From contig CATKHK010000012.1 of the NCBI GenBank assembly GCA_949751835.1, positions 434,001-498,000 on the forward strand: DNA of 64,000 nucleotides, given 5' to 3'. A program made the position numbers and the translations under genes. Below, piece after piece: positions 42,630 through 53,942 of the stretch; position 1 is the stretch's first letter, and every line of letters starts with the position of its first letter. The DNA is from Blepharisma japonicum. Lineage: Eukaryota; Ciliophora; Heterotrichea; Heterotrichida; Blepharismidae. The notes under the pieces were generated by a model. It worked only from the letters and a program-made list of their open reading frames with translations, ran no database searches and was not told the DNA's origin.

Positions 42630-42977
42630 ATTATTTAAATAAAAATTAAGTTTACTAGATATAGAGCAGTTGGAAATACAGAATAAGTTTCTTTCTTAAT
42701 TAGTTATTATTAAATTAATATTATATTAAAAATAGATGATTTATCTTACGTATTTATACAAAAAATAAGTTTATAAAAATGAAAAGCCCTATATACATAT
42801 ATTTCTTTGACTGGAAATTTTCATAAGTTTGAAATAGGTAAAAGCTCTTTTTGATATCTCAAGACCTACTGCAGACTTTTCAAGACATAAATTTTTATTT
42901 AAATTAATAATGCAAATAAAATCCAAATTTACACTTTATTCATTGAAACTCAAAATTTATAAATAAATCCATTTTAA
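42630..42977. other. Intergenic region
   Basis: This is 348 bp of AT-rich DNA ahead of the AMPK-like kinase, without a coding frame. It must carry that promoter. No motif is recognised. Confidence 0.45.
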
Positions 42978-44828
42978 ATGTAAATTATAAGCAGGTCAAC
43001 AATCAAAGATCAAAATATATCGAATACAGGGAGATCAAAATCTATAGGCCACTATATTCTTTCACGAACAATTGGAGAAGGCACTTTTGGAAAAGTAAAA
43101 CTCGGGACTCATATTTTGACAGGTGAAAAAGTCGCTGTAAAAATCCTCGAAAAAGGGAAAATCGCTGATGTTAACGACGTAGAACGAGTAGCAAGGGAAA
43201 TTCATATTTTAAAATTGATAAGGCACCCAAACATTGTCCAGCTTTACGAAATCATTGAAACTCCTAAGCAGCTTTATTTGATTATGGAATACGCAAGTGG
43301 AGGAGAATTATTTGAATATATCGTCGCTAATACCAGAATAAAAGAAAAAGAAGCATGCGGATTTTTCCAACAAATTTTAGCTGGTGTTGAATATCTTCAC
43401 AAGCTAAATATTGCCCACAGAGATTTGAAGCCTGAAAATTTGCTTTTGGACTCCAAAAAACGAATAAAAATTGCTGATTTTGGGTTATCAAACACATTCA
43501 AGCCTGGACAACTATTGAAAACTGCATGTGGAAGCCCTTGTTATGCAGCTCCAGAAATGATAGAAGGAAAGCGATATAATGGCGCTGAGGTTGATGTCTG
43601 GAGCTGCGGGATAGTCATGTTTGCCTTAATTTGTGGATATTTACCATTTGAAGATCCTAATACTTCACAACTTTATAAAAAAATTATTTCTGGAGAATTT
43701 AAAATGCCTAAATATATAAGTGAAGAAGCCAAAGATCTATTATCAAAAATGATCAATGTAAATCCTAAAGAAAGATATACAATTGACCAGATAAGGCGGC
43801 ACCCATGGTTTCAAATGGCTCATTATGAGGCTCCTATAGGGATTATGGTGGGTTTTGATAAGATTCCTATAGAAGAAAATGTATTAGAGCAGCTTGAACA
43901 ATTCGGGTTTAATTCTGAGCAAGCTAAAAAATACCTTGAAATAAATAAACACAATCATATAACGACAACATATTATTTGTTATTAAAAAGATTCCAATTA
44001 GAACCAATATTAATATCTAAAGAAAGCAGCGGAGCTCCAAAGCCGCCTTCGAGATCAGCAACTCCAGTACCAAAAATCCCTATTGAAGAGATATTACAAG
44101 AAGGAAGCAAAACTGAAAGGTCTCGCACTCCGAATTTATCTGATTTAAGAGAGGTAGACTCAGCAAGAAAATTTGAAGCCAAAAATGGCACCACTGTGGT
44201 AAAAAAAGTAGAAAACGTTGAAACACCTAAAAAAATCAAAATTAAAGGAAATGAAACAATTAAGCAGCAAGTAAAAACAGCAGAATCTCCGAAAAGAACT
44301 TTAAAAAAACCTGCAGAAATAGTCCTTAAAAAAATTGATTCAAAGCCAATGGAAGCTCCTAAGCCTGCAACAGCAAGGCCTACTCATACGAGAAACACAA
44401 CCCATATAGTGACAAAAAATACAGAAAAAGTCCGAGTTCAGCATAATTCAATATCCCCGCATCCTCCTAGGTCACCTATTTTTGAAAAACCAGTGAAAAT
44501 TGCCCAGTCTAATGGAGATCATATTACTCCTCGAGAAGCTTTAAAACCTTATAATGGACCTTTCTGTATTAACTGTACAAGTACAAAGCCTACTATTGAA
44601 ATTATTAAGCAAATTATAAAGGCCCTTGAGATGCAAAAAGCAACATATAAGCAGTCAGGCGCATATAATTTTATATGTATTAAAAGCAGGTTTAAGTTTG
44701 AAATTGAATTAAATTACATTGAAGGATCAACTGGATTAAAGTTGGTCAGGTTTATTAATATTGGAACAAATTATAGCAGCTTCCAAGCTATTTGTGAAGA
44801 AATTTTGGAATTGATGGATTTAGCTTAA
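42978..44828 (+). CDS. AMPK/SNF1/MARK-type Ser/Thr kinase with UBA and KA1 domains
   Basis: The spliced protein has 611 residues. The start codon is divided: AT at 42978-42979, a 15-nt intron, then G at 42995, giving MSTIKDQNISNTG. The kinase domain (about 18-272) is complete: IGEGTFGKVKLGTH, VAVKILEK, HRDLKPENLLLD (about 141), IADFGLSNTF, a T-loop threonine in LKTACGSPCYAAPE, and VDVWSCGIVMFALICGYLPF. A UBA-like domain follows (LEQLEQFGFNSEQAKKYLEI), then a disordered Lys/Pro-rich linker and a KA1 domain at the end (YKQSGAYNFICIKSRFKFEI...CEEILELMDLA). CAMK-like kinases of this form control energy status or polarity. It is probably activated by an upstream kinase at the T-loop Thr. Confidence 0.95.
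42980..42994 (+). other. 15-nt intron splitting the start codon
   Basis: GTAAATTATAAGCAG lies between AT and G of the initiator ATG. Unspliced, the frame reads ATG TAA. No other ATG precedes the kinase glycine loop in frame. Confidence 0.88.
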
Positions 44829-44864
44829 TTTAACTGAATTTTTGTAAAGAAAATTAGCATTATT

Positions 44865-47800
44865 TTATAGATTGTTAGCCTGAGATTGATATTCAGCCAA
44901 TTCTTGGACTCTTGAACGATTTTGATCAGCAATCCATTCTTCAATTCTTTTTTCTCTCGAAATATCATTTTTTGATTGCGATCTTAAATGGATTCTTTGA
45001 GAATTTTCTAGATATTTATTACTTGGATTTACCCCATATACTTCATACAGAAACTTATCAGGTATCGACACAATTTTTTTCTTTTTCTTTTCAAACAGCC
45101 TTCTCTTTTTAGTTCTAAATTCTCTGACATTTGGTGTTGCATTAGAATTCACTTGCAAATGCCTTGCTGAGGTGTTTTTTATGATCTCGTTAGGGATTGA
45201 CTCTACCCTTGTATCTTCAACTGTTAAAATGCCTCCTTCAATTTTTGATTTTTTTTCTTTTTCTTTATTTTCCTCTTTCATTTTTTTCGCTTTTTCTTTT
45301 TTTTCTTCCAGCTTTTTGGTTAATTCTTCTTTTTTAGCTTGAATTTCTACAGCTCTTCTTGCTTCCTCTTCTTCCCTTTTTTGTTTTTCAATCGCTTTTT
45401 TCAGAGCTTCTTTTTCCTCTTTATTTTTAAGCCATCCTTCCAGTGCTCTTTTTCTTTTTTCTTCCTGCTCTTGTTTCTTTTCAGACTCTTGCCTTTTCAG
45501 GCTTTCTTCCATTTTCTTTAATTTAATTTTCTGCAATCTTTTCGCTTCTTCATTTTTTTTCTTTTTTTCAATAATTTCTGCTATTTTTTGCTCATCGAAT
45601 TTTTCTTCCTGTGATTTTTCATTTAATTTTTTTTTATTTTCTAATGCTTTTTGCCGCCTGATTTCTTCATATCTTCGTATTGCATATTCTTCAGCTCTGA
45701 GCTTTTTTTCTTCATATGCCCTGTCTTCTTGTTCTCTTAATCTTTCTTTTTCTTCATTTTCTTCCATTTTTTTTTGCTTTTCCCTTTCTAATTTACTTTT
45801 AATTTCTTCTCGTCTCTCAGTACATAGACTTCTTATTTCTTCTCTTATATTTAATAAAAATTTTGCATCAAGCAGGCAATTAGGGAATTTTGCTTCAATT
45901 TCTTTAGTATTTATTGATTCTGTGCTCGTTTTGAACGGGTCTCTAGTTCTTGGGGGTAAAGAAAGAGATCTAGGAGATGTTCAGCTTGTAGAATTTGACT
46001 GCTCAGCTTGCATTATTTTATCGAGCACCATTAATTGAAAATCCCAGTCCTTTAGCTCGAATTCAGTGTTTATATGTTTAATTATTTCTTCTTTTTGGGC
46101 TTCATCCTTTATTTCTTTGCTTAATTTATACAGGCAGATAAGCAGCCCATCACTTATTATTTTATTTCTTATCCATGCATATTCTCTGGTTTCCCCTGGA
46201 ATATATACATTTTTAGCAGGATTGCTACTAATAACAAAAATTGCTTTCAAAGCAAGCTGTGCAATATTTTCATTGGCATTTTGACTTAGCACATCATTTA
46301 TTAAAAATTCTGAAATTCCATGCTTTACGAATTCTTTACGAAATCTTATTTCTTGGCACCCAGTTGCCAATGCTTCTAATGCACCCATTTGCAAATTAAC
46401 TGGGATGTTTTCAGAAGTACACAGATCTAATAATGACGGAATATGCTCATATAGCACCAACGCGCTTGCTCCAATTTGTGATGTTGTAATTTTACACAAA
46501 GCCTGGATACTTGTAGATATTTGTTCTTCTGACATAAGTTCCCAGTTATTTAACTGGCTTATTACTCTGGAACATATATTACAGAAATCTGAAACATCAA
46601 GAACAGCAGAAGAATCTAATATTTCTTTTACTGTAAATAATGTATCTCTGGCTACAGGTTTATAAACAACTGGTTCTTGAATAGCAGGAGAAAGTAATTC
46701 TTCTTCTTTATTAGGATGATTCATCCTGCACATAGGGACTTGAGCTAGTTCTGGTATAGGGTAAATAGGTGTATTATAAGGCTGTCTAAAGTTTTTCATA
46801 GCTCCATCAGGCGAAAAAACTGAAGCTACTTCACAATAGAGAAGCTCATAATCATTTTCAGTCCGAGTCCTGGGGTTTTTTGGAGGAAAATATGGGTCTA
46901 CTGTAATAGCTAATAAATCATCAAGCATATTTGGCAGCAATCTTTCAATATACTCGTTAGGAATCCCTAAATATGGATTTGTGTTTACTTCAATAAGCCA
47001 GACTCTAAAATCTTCATCAATTAAAAAATCAAAACCCAGCAGCTCGAAAATTAATTTTCTTTTGCCTTTTTTCATATATTTTTTCCCACTCAAAAAAGCG
47101 TCGATCATTAAATCTTTTATCCTTGGCAATATATGATTTCAAAAATTTATCCCGAAATTTCCAAATTCCTGGTCTAAATATTCTTGAAAAGCTTCAAAAC
47201 TCAAGGTATTTCCTTTTTCGTGGACTCCGTAATTTTCGCCAAACTTTTGTAAACAGTTATTAGTGAGGTGAATAAAATTATCCTTGCCTTCTGTGTCATA
47301 CTCAGAGCTTGATGTCCTTAGGTACCCATGTCTGTAATAAAAGAATTCATTTTTTCCTGTTGCAATCGCTCACATTCTGATATCAAATTTTCTACCTTTA
47401 AAGAGCAAAGGCCGTTCTATATATTTCTGGATCAACCAGACTGAGTGCATTTCTTTACTTCTCAGAATATTTTTTATTTCTTTTAGATTTCTGCATACTT
47501 CTATTCCTTTGCCTTGGTTTAACGCAGCTGGTTTAATTAGCCACATGTTTTTACTGCAATGCTTAGCGGGAGTGCGCTCTTTATTAGAAAAACCGTTTTG
47601 GATCTCATCGTAGCGGGCTAGAAAGTTTTGGTACTCAACGTCTTCACAATGGGCTGTTATTATAAAAGAAGTTGCAATAGTATCGTGGGTTTGATAGCCA
47701 GAATGGATTGATAACTCATTTGTCTGATAAAATTGGCGGAGAGATCGGACTAGCCCAGGCTTGGTAGTTATAATTCTATTGTTTTCTAAGTGGTTGTGAA

Positions 47801-48017
47801 GCATTGTGCCAAAGCCTTTGTTGAATAGCTCGTCTAGCTGGTTATATGCCTATTTTAAAGTTACTCTCACTGATAATACGGTTGGTTTCCATAAAAATTG
47901 GACTTTAAATTCTGTTCCTTCTTGCTCGGAAGCTTCAGTTCAGTTTCCACGTTTTTCGAGAAGAGGGCGGATTAACAACCTGCTGTTGTTACCCTGGAAA
48001 ATTCAATACTTTTGCAT
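44865..48017 (-). CDS. Tubulin-tyrosine-ligase-like (TTLL) enzyme fused to ARM-like and coiled-coil regions
   Basis: The spliced protein has 1045 residues. The TTL domain (about 1-380) shows KYWIFQGNNSRLLIRPLLEK, WLIKPAALNQGKGIEV (nucleotide binding), LLFKGRKFDIRMWAIAT, HLTNNCLQKFGENYG and FELLGFDFLIDEDFRVWLIE followed by VNTNPYLG with the metal-binding Glu and Asn. These motifs fit glutamylases or glycylases that modify tubulin tails. Residues about 450-640 are helical ARM-like repeats (LMSEEQISTSIQALCKITTS). Residues about 715-935 are a very charged coiled coil (KEEKEALKKAIEKQKREEEE), probably for microtubule binding. Five UGA codons are Trp. One 15-nt intron at 47850-47864. The stop is 36 bp from the convergent kinase gene. 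Confidence 0.93.
47850..47864 (-). other. 15-nt intron in the TTLL gene
   Basis: GTAACTTTAAAATAG lies at a codon boundary, joining KPTVLSVR to AYNQLDELFNKG and continuing the TTL fold. Confidence 0.9.
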
Positions 48018-48555
48018 ATTTAAATTGTATGAATCTAGTGATAGTTATATGGATATTTAAGTTGGCAATTTTTATTACTAAGTTAATTGTGATTGGTATT
48101 TAAAGAAGCGAAAAGTAGAATTATTTAAACAAGCTTGTGATTAAATCTTGTACGGAGGATGAATTTTATAACTATGTATTTTTAATCATGAAATCTTTCG
48201 AAATAATATTAGTTCTGATTTAAGTAAATAAATTTATTTTTATTATTGATTCTTAAAAGATAAATGCCTAAGAAAATTAATTTAATGAGCTACTTTATTT
48301 TAACTAAATAAAATAATTTTATAGCTTCTATGTCTCCCAAATATCCTAAATCAAATACTGTGATTAGCTCAAAAACTTATTCTAATAAATGCTAATTTCA
48401 CAAAAGATTTTAATAACTATACCTATAATCAGCTTAGCTATATTTCTATCTTCTTAAGGTAATTATTAAAATAATTATAAAACTTAAAATTTATTTACCA
48501 AAACATACCCTTACCATATTATCTCAGAACTTAAATTTTGAATTTATGAGAAAAT
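48018..48555. promoter_or_regulatory. Divergent intergenic region
   Basis: These 538 bp separate divergent start codons. The DNA is AT-rich with stops in all frames; no gene or known motif is seen. Confidence 0.45.
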
Positions 48556-49548
48556 ATGTGCGAGAGTGACATAATTAAAGCTATATTTTATTCAACTGCT
48601 GGAGGGATCTGAACAATTTACTTTATTTACTGGATTATAAACACTTACTTCATCAACATACGACATATAAAACCCTTGCATAAGATTATCTTATTCATAG
48701 TTATCTTTAAAATGATGAATGTTGATTTTGCGGCCATACTTTCTTTTTCATGTAAAGACACAAGTGATTTGTATCCCTATTGATCTTTAGGCTATACATC
48801 TACGTATACTCTTTATAACACTTTTCTTTACACTTCGCTTATTTTAATCAGTAAAGGATTCTGCGTTACTCGAGAACTTCTTGATAGAAGTGAAGTTACA
48901 GTTATAGCTATGACTATGGGCTTATCTTATCTTGGTTTTAGTGCTTATATGATCCAGCAAATGGAATTTTCGTTTTTGCTTATAGTCATGATATTTGTTT
49001 TCTTTCACTTAAACGTAAAATATACAATTGAAAATATAAAATCACTTCAAGATAGGTACAATATATTAAGAAATACAAATCTGCCTGGTCTTTTATCATC
49101 CTATATTATGAAAATCAACATGCTAAAATTTTATCTGTTAATTTTACATATATTTTTTATTGAGGAACTCAGTGTAATTTTAGCTGTGGAAATCGGAGAA
49201 ATTATATTAGAAGAATCAACGTTGAGGTATTCAAATTATATTAATATTCCAGATGAAATATTTGAATCAATTGGAATAATAATTATTTTATCCATTTTCA
49301 AAGCAAAGGATAGGGGTCGATTTTTTTTCTTATCAATTTACCAAGATGAATCTATAGATCCAAGGCCACCTCCTCTTTTATCAGCAAGAGTTCCTTTAGG
49401 CCATGATATAGCTTCTCATGATGATAACCCAGCAATTGTACTCTGCCCTCAGGAGTTTAATTCTATGAAACCATATAAATCAGTTATGCTAGGAATTCCA
49501 TATATCCATCACGTAGAATTATCAGAGGTATCTGAAGGACCTGACTAG
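48556..49548 (+). CDS. Multi-pass membrane protein (about seven helices)
   Basis: The protein has 330 residues in one frame once UGA is read as Trp (GGIWTIYFIYWI and LYPYWSLGYT). Hydrophobic helices occur at about 12-30, 40-62, 75-95, 115-135, 138-155, 185-205 and 230-245. The loop GFCVTRELLDRSEVTVIAMT after helix 3 resembles the conserved G-x3-R loop of lung-7TM/TMEM145-type proteins, but the match is weak. The C-terminal 80 residues are polar and cytosolic-looking (DESIDPRPPPLLSARVPLGH). A receptor-like or trafficking protein is possible; I do not assign a family. The start at 48556 gives the longest intact topology. Confidence 0.78.
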
Positions 49549-49616
49549 TATATTATCTTTATAAATAATTTAAATAATAATATTCACATTATAAAAATTA
49601 ACTTAATATATCATAT

Positions 49617-50675
49617 TTACCCGAATATCCCAGTCGTCGAATTTTCATGATATTCATCACTCTCAAAAAATTTATGATCCAAAATCTCTTTCGCTGTAGG
49701 TCTTGCCAGTGGGTTTCTTTTTAAACATTTACAAATTAAATCATGAAGTGCATTTGAGCACTGCTCTGGAATGTCTGGAAAATTATCATGGGCAGAAATC
49801 ATCCGTAATACCTCTTTTGCATTTCTTGAATAATTCGACCAAGGCGGACTGCCAGTGAACATTTCAATAAGTAAGCACCCAAAGGACCAGATATCAGCTG
49901 AAAATGTATGGCCTTCTCTTCTGACAACTTCTGGGGCCATTCAGTAAGGGCTTCCTTTTAGAGATTTTGAAAGCTGCTCATCATCTATATCTTCGAATTT
50001 TCTTGATGAGCCAAAATCTGTTAACTTAACAACGCCTTTGGTAGAAATTAAGACATTAGCTGACTTCAAATCTCGATGAACAATTCCATTTGCATGTAAA
50101 TAACAGAGGCCTTTTAGTAGTTGTTTACCATATGATTTTATTATTGTCTCTTCAAGGTGATGGTATTTTTGCAAAATTTGTTTTAAAGAGCCACCTGATA
50201 TATATTCCAACATTACATCGATGCAATTTAAATCTTCAGAGAGTTCTGTTTGATAATATTTAATAATATTTTGATGATTCAAATCTCTCAGTAGTGAAAC
50301 TTCCTTTTTCATGTTATAGAATTCTCTTTCAATTTTTTTTATATCGTCACTTAGCTAGATAAAGGTTACTGTGAAATGCTTAACTGCTAGAAGCTCACCT
50401 GTTTCAATATTCAAACATTGATACACTTTGGCATAAGCGCCTTCGCCAATTAAATCTCCACGTTTCCATTTGATTAACTTTCCAGTTCTAGGTGTGCTTA
50501 TCTCAATAAAAGTTGAATCTGCTCCTTCACTTTGAAAGAGTTGACTTTTTTGACGACGGAGAAGTTCGTGCTTAATGAAATCTGCTGATCGATAATCATT
50601 AGGGTGCTGTGGAATATGCTGAACATCTGCTACTCGAACTGATGATCGATTTGTGCAGCATGCTGCTGTGCCCAT
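49617..50675 (-). CDS. MAPKKK-like (STE11/ANP-type) kinase with acylated N-terminus
   Basis: The spliced protein has 347 residues. It starts MGTAACCTNRSS, a myristoylation plus palmitoylation signal; a TTG ten codons upstream is ignored. The kinase domain (about 68-335) has WKRGDLIGEGAYAKVYQCLN, GELLAVKHF, HRDLKSANVL (about 194), LTDFGSSRKF, GSPYWMAPEVV with UGA-coded Trp (49941-49943), and FSADIWSFGCLLIEMFTGSP. WKRGxLIGxGAxxxVYxxxNxxTGELLAVK is typical of plant and protist MAPKKKs of the ANP/MEKK group. All catalytic residues are present. A 15-nt intron (50355-50369) lies right after the VAVK-type lysine strand. Membrane-tethered activation of a MAP kinase cascade is likely. Confidence 0.94.
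50355..50369 (-). other. 15-nt intron in the MAPKKK-like gene
   Basis: GTAACCTTTATCTAG lies at a codon boundary, joining LLAVKHFT to LSDDIKKIEREF. Confidence 0.93.
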
Positions 50676-51161
50676 ATCAATAATTAATAATTTGCTAGGA
50701 GTCAATATTTTGATTTGACAGAAATAATAGGATTAATTTAAATAGAAGAAATATATTCTCTTATGATTTTCAAAGATAGGGGTAAATAATTATCATTGAT
50801 TTATTTCATAAGTCTGCAATTTAAATTTCAAAATAATTGGTTATGGCAAGAATATATGTATTTTTAAAAAATAATTAAAATTAGAGCATATTCATATGAA
50901 TATATTTATTTTTACTCTATTTAAGTGTATGAAATTTAAACTGAAATGATAAAAGCCAAAATTTCAAATGAAAGTGATCTTAAGAGTCTAAAAATAATTT
51001 AGCTTCTTTTGAATAAGAAGATAAAATAATTTACTTCTCAAAAATATCTTACACAAATAAATAGGCTTTCCTTATAAAATCCTTATTATAAGAAAAAATA
51101 AGTATTTTAGTTAATCTCAAGACTAGAAACTATTTATATTTTTTATCAATGCTTATTATAT
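50676..51161. promoter_or_regulatory. Divergent intergenic region
   Basis: This 486-bp, very AT-rich region lies between divergent genes. I looked for an NTPase segment that could extend the WD40 protein upstream and found only short frames with stops. Confidence 0.45.
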
Positions 51162-53627
51162 ATGAAGATTGATAAAAATCCACCAATCAAAACTCAATGA
51201 AAGCACATTTCGATTTTACAATTTTGTTTCCCTAATATCCTATCAAATCACAAAAGAAATTCTAACTCCTTAATCAAATGTTTCAAAGAGAAACTTGAAG
51301 CAATTGATGTACAAAATTTTCCAAAACTAGTCACAGTATCTGATATTGGAGCTTATTTAGCTAAAAAGATTCTTAAAGATTCAAGGAACTGAGAAAACAT
51401 TTCTTCAATTAAATCTTCATATTTCAATGCCTTGAATTTTGCCGAACAATCGCCAATCCTAATGCACCTTGAAGAGTTCTCATCAGAAACAGATCAACAG
51501 AGATTTTCAAGTATTATCCTTCTTTCTAGAGAATCCGAAGAAATTTCATTAGCCTCAAGCAATGCTGCAACAATACTTAATAAAATTGGTTTTTCTTTTG
51601 ACGATAAAGACTTCAACAATATAAAAATTCCTTATGCAGATTTATCAAAAAACTCTTTCTTAAGAACTGATTTTTTCAATAGTGATTTAAGATTTACTGA
51701 TTTTACGTCATCAGTTGTTGCTTTTTCTGATTTATCAAATTGTAAATTAGATCAATCAAAACTCTCAAAATTAATTTTTGATGATAAAATTGAGGTTAAA
51801 CAAATTTCTGTCTCAAAATGTGGAAAATTCATTGTAACAAATAACGGATTTAGAAGTACTTATAATGCATGTTTAATGAAAGTATTTTCTGTCAATCCAC
51901 CAAAGGAGATCAACTCACTTGATATAAATAATCGTTGAATGGAATTTAAAATATCTTCAACTGATTCTTACAATATTTATATTTTGCATATGAATGCTAA
52001 CCTTCAAATATGAAATTTTATTCAAGACTCTAGTAAATTTTATGAGGAAAAAGATATTGAAGTTTTTGATGCAAAAATAAGCGAAAGTAAGATAGTATAT
52101 TTAACTAGAAAATACATAACTATAAAATCATTACCTGGACTAAAATCTCTCTATCAAATTAAAAATAGTGGAAATAAGTTCCTTGAGAATTTAATATGGC
52201 TCAGTGAGGAATATCTTGTTTGAAAAATAGCAAAAAACTGCCACAAATTAAAAATATTTTCGTTAAAATCAGGGTTAACATACCAGAAAACAATGGGAAA
52301 TAGTTTTATTTTGCATAATGATATTTATCTTGCCATTTGCAATGGAGAACTTGAGCTAGGAAAAATACAAATTGATGAGCCAATGTGAAAAATAGCGAAG
52401 GCTCATCATATGTCAATATCTCTCTCAGCAGATAATCAATATGTTGGTAGCTTCGGCAAAAAATGCCTATTTATATTTGACATCCAAAATCAATATCATT
52501 TTAAAATTCCCATTCTGAAGTTTAATAATAATCAATTATCTACTTTATTTCAACTTGGCTTTTACAACCAAAATAATTCTATGGTAAAGAACTTAAGATC
52601 TTATAATTTTATAAAGCAAATTGACCTAAAACAAGAGTTTTCAATTGTCCATTCAATGATTTTTACAGAAAATACTCTAACTATATTTTTATCAGGCTCA
52701 ATAAAAGTGTATGACTGTGCTACAAAAAGACTGACCAAATCATTAGAGTTTCCATGTAACTCCACTGCTACAGATTTTGATCAATCTGGCGAGTATTTTG
52801 GCTTTACATATGGCAAAACTATTGAAATCTGAAATTATCAACTGTACCAACTCATCTTAAAAATTAATTTTGATTTCAAATTTTTGAATTTCCAAATTTC
52901 TTATGAAAAAAACCAATTTTCTTTATCTCATCGGACTAGAGATTCATTTTATATTTTCAGTATAAATTCTGGCAGAATTATCCGTTCAGTACGACTAAGA
53001 GATGAAATTTTAAGCTATAGATTCATAGGTGATTTTTCAATTTTTTCGTTAGTGAATAATTCTGTAGGCATATGGCATCAAAGCACCAATCGCTGTGAGT
53101 ATGCAGATGCTGGAGGAAAAATTATTAATATTATATGTTCTCCTTGCAAAAGAAGAGCTTTATTGTATAGTGAAAAAAATGAAATCTGTATTTTTAATGT
53201 TGTGAATAAATTATCTATAATAATTTGCCATGAAAAATGTGAAAAAATTGATTGTTTCAATGCAAATTTTTCACCTTGTGGATGCTTTTTAACCACAGCA
53301 AGAATTTTTGATATTATTTTATGGGATGCATCAAATGGCATTAAAATTTTGAAAATGGATGCATGCTTTGGAGAAATAGTAAAAATCTGTTATTCTCTAT
53401 GTGGAAAGTATGTTGCTTCATATATCGATAATGACTTAATATTGATTTGAAATATTGAAAAAAGCTTAAAAAATTATCAACTAAAGGGCAGCATAGATTC
53501 AGCTAATACTTTAAACTTTGATAAAGTTATAGTATCAAATGTATCAGTTTTTCAAAAAAATAATTTATTTGGAGTTTCTTATGTGGACATGCTTGTGGAT
53601 TCTTTAATAACAGAAATATCACCCTAA
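51162..53627 (+). CDS. Pentapeptide-repeat / WD40-like protein, STAND-like without NTPase
   Basis: The protein has 821 residues and eight UGA-coded Trp. Residues about 60-155 are helical; SSNAATILNKIGFSFDDKDF then leads into pentapeptide repeats (about 155-205: IPYADLSKNSFLRTDFFNSD, LRFTDFTSSVVAFSDLSNCK). WD40-like blades fill the rest, for example SIKVYDCATKRLTKSLEFPC, KTIEIWNYQ, NNSVGIWHQS and IILWDASNGIK. The junction A-x-N-A-x-x-x-L-x4-x-F-S-x-x-D-x-x-x-I-x-I-P-x-A-D-L-S is the one found in NACHT or AAA proteins with pentapeptide and WD40 tails, yet no P-loop is present here. It is probably a scaffold or sensor that lost, or never had, the NTPase part. UGA is used more often than UGG for Trp. 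Confidence 0.85.
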
Positions 53628-53942
53628 TCTATAAATTTTAAGATTTTTAAATATGGTCTGCTAATAAATCGAGATTTTTTTATGAAGAAAGTATTAATGT
53701 CAGATAATTATTATTTATAATTTTACTTTAAGCATATCATAAACCTCATAAATAACATTTAAGTAAAAAAAATTATCAAATTTACTTTTTAATATTAATT
53801 AAAAATAAATAAAATAAAATCAATTCTTCTAAGTCCATTAAATCAGAAAGCAATTGCTGTCCCATCATCCGACTATAATTTTTTATAATGATGCCTATAA
53901 AAAATATGACTTTTTATCATTTAGCTAGTATAAAAATTTATT
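53628..53942. other. Intergenic region
   Basis: This 315-bp stretch has long A/T runs and no coding frame. It should include the promoter of the second RCC1 gene. Confidence 0.45.
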
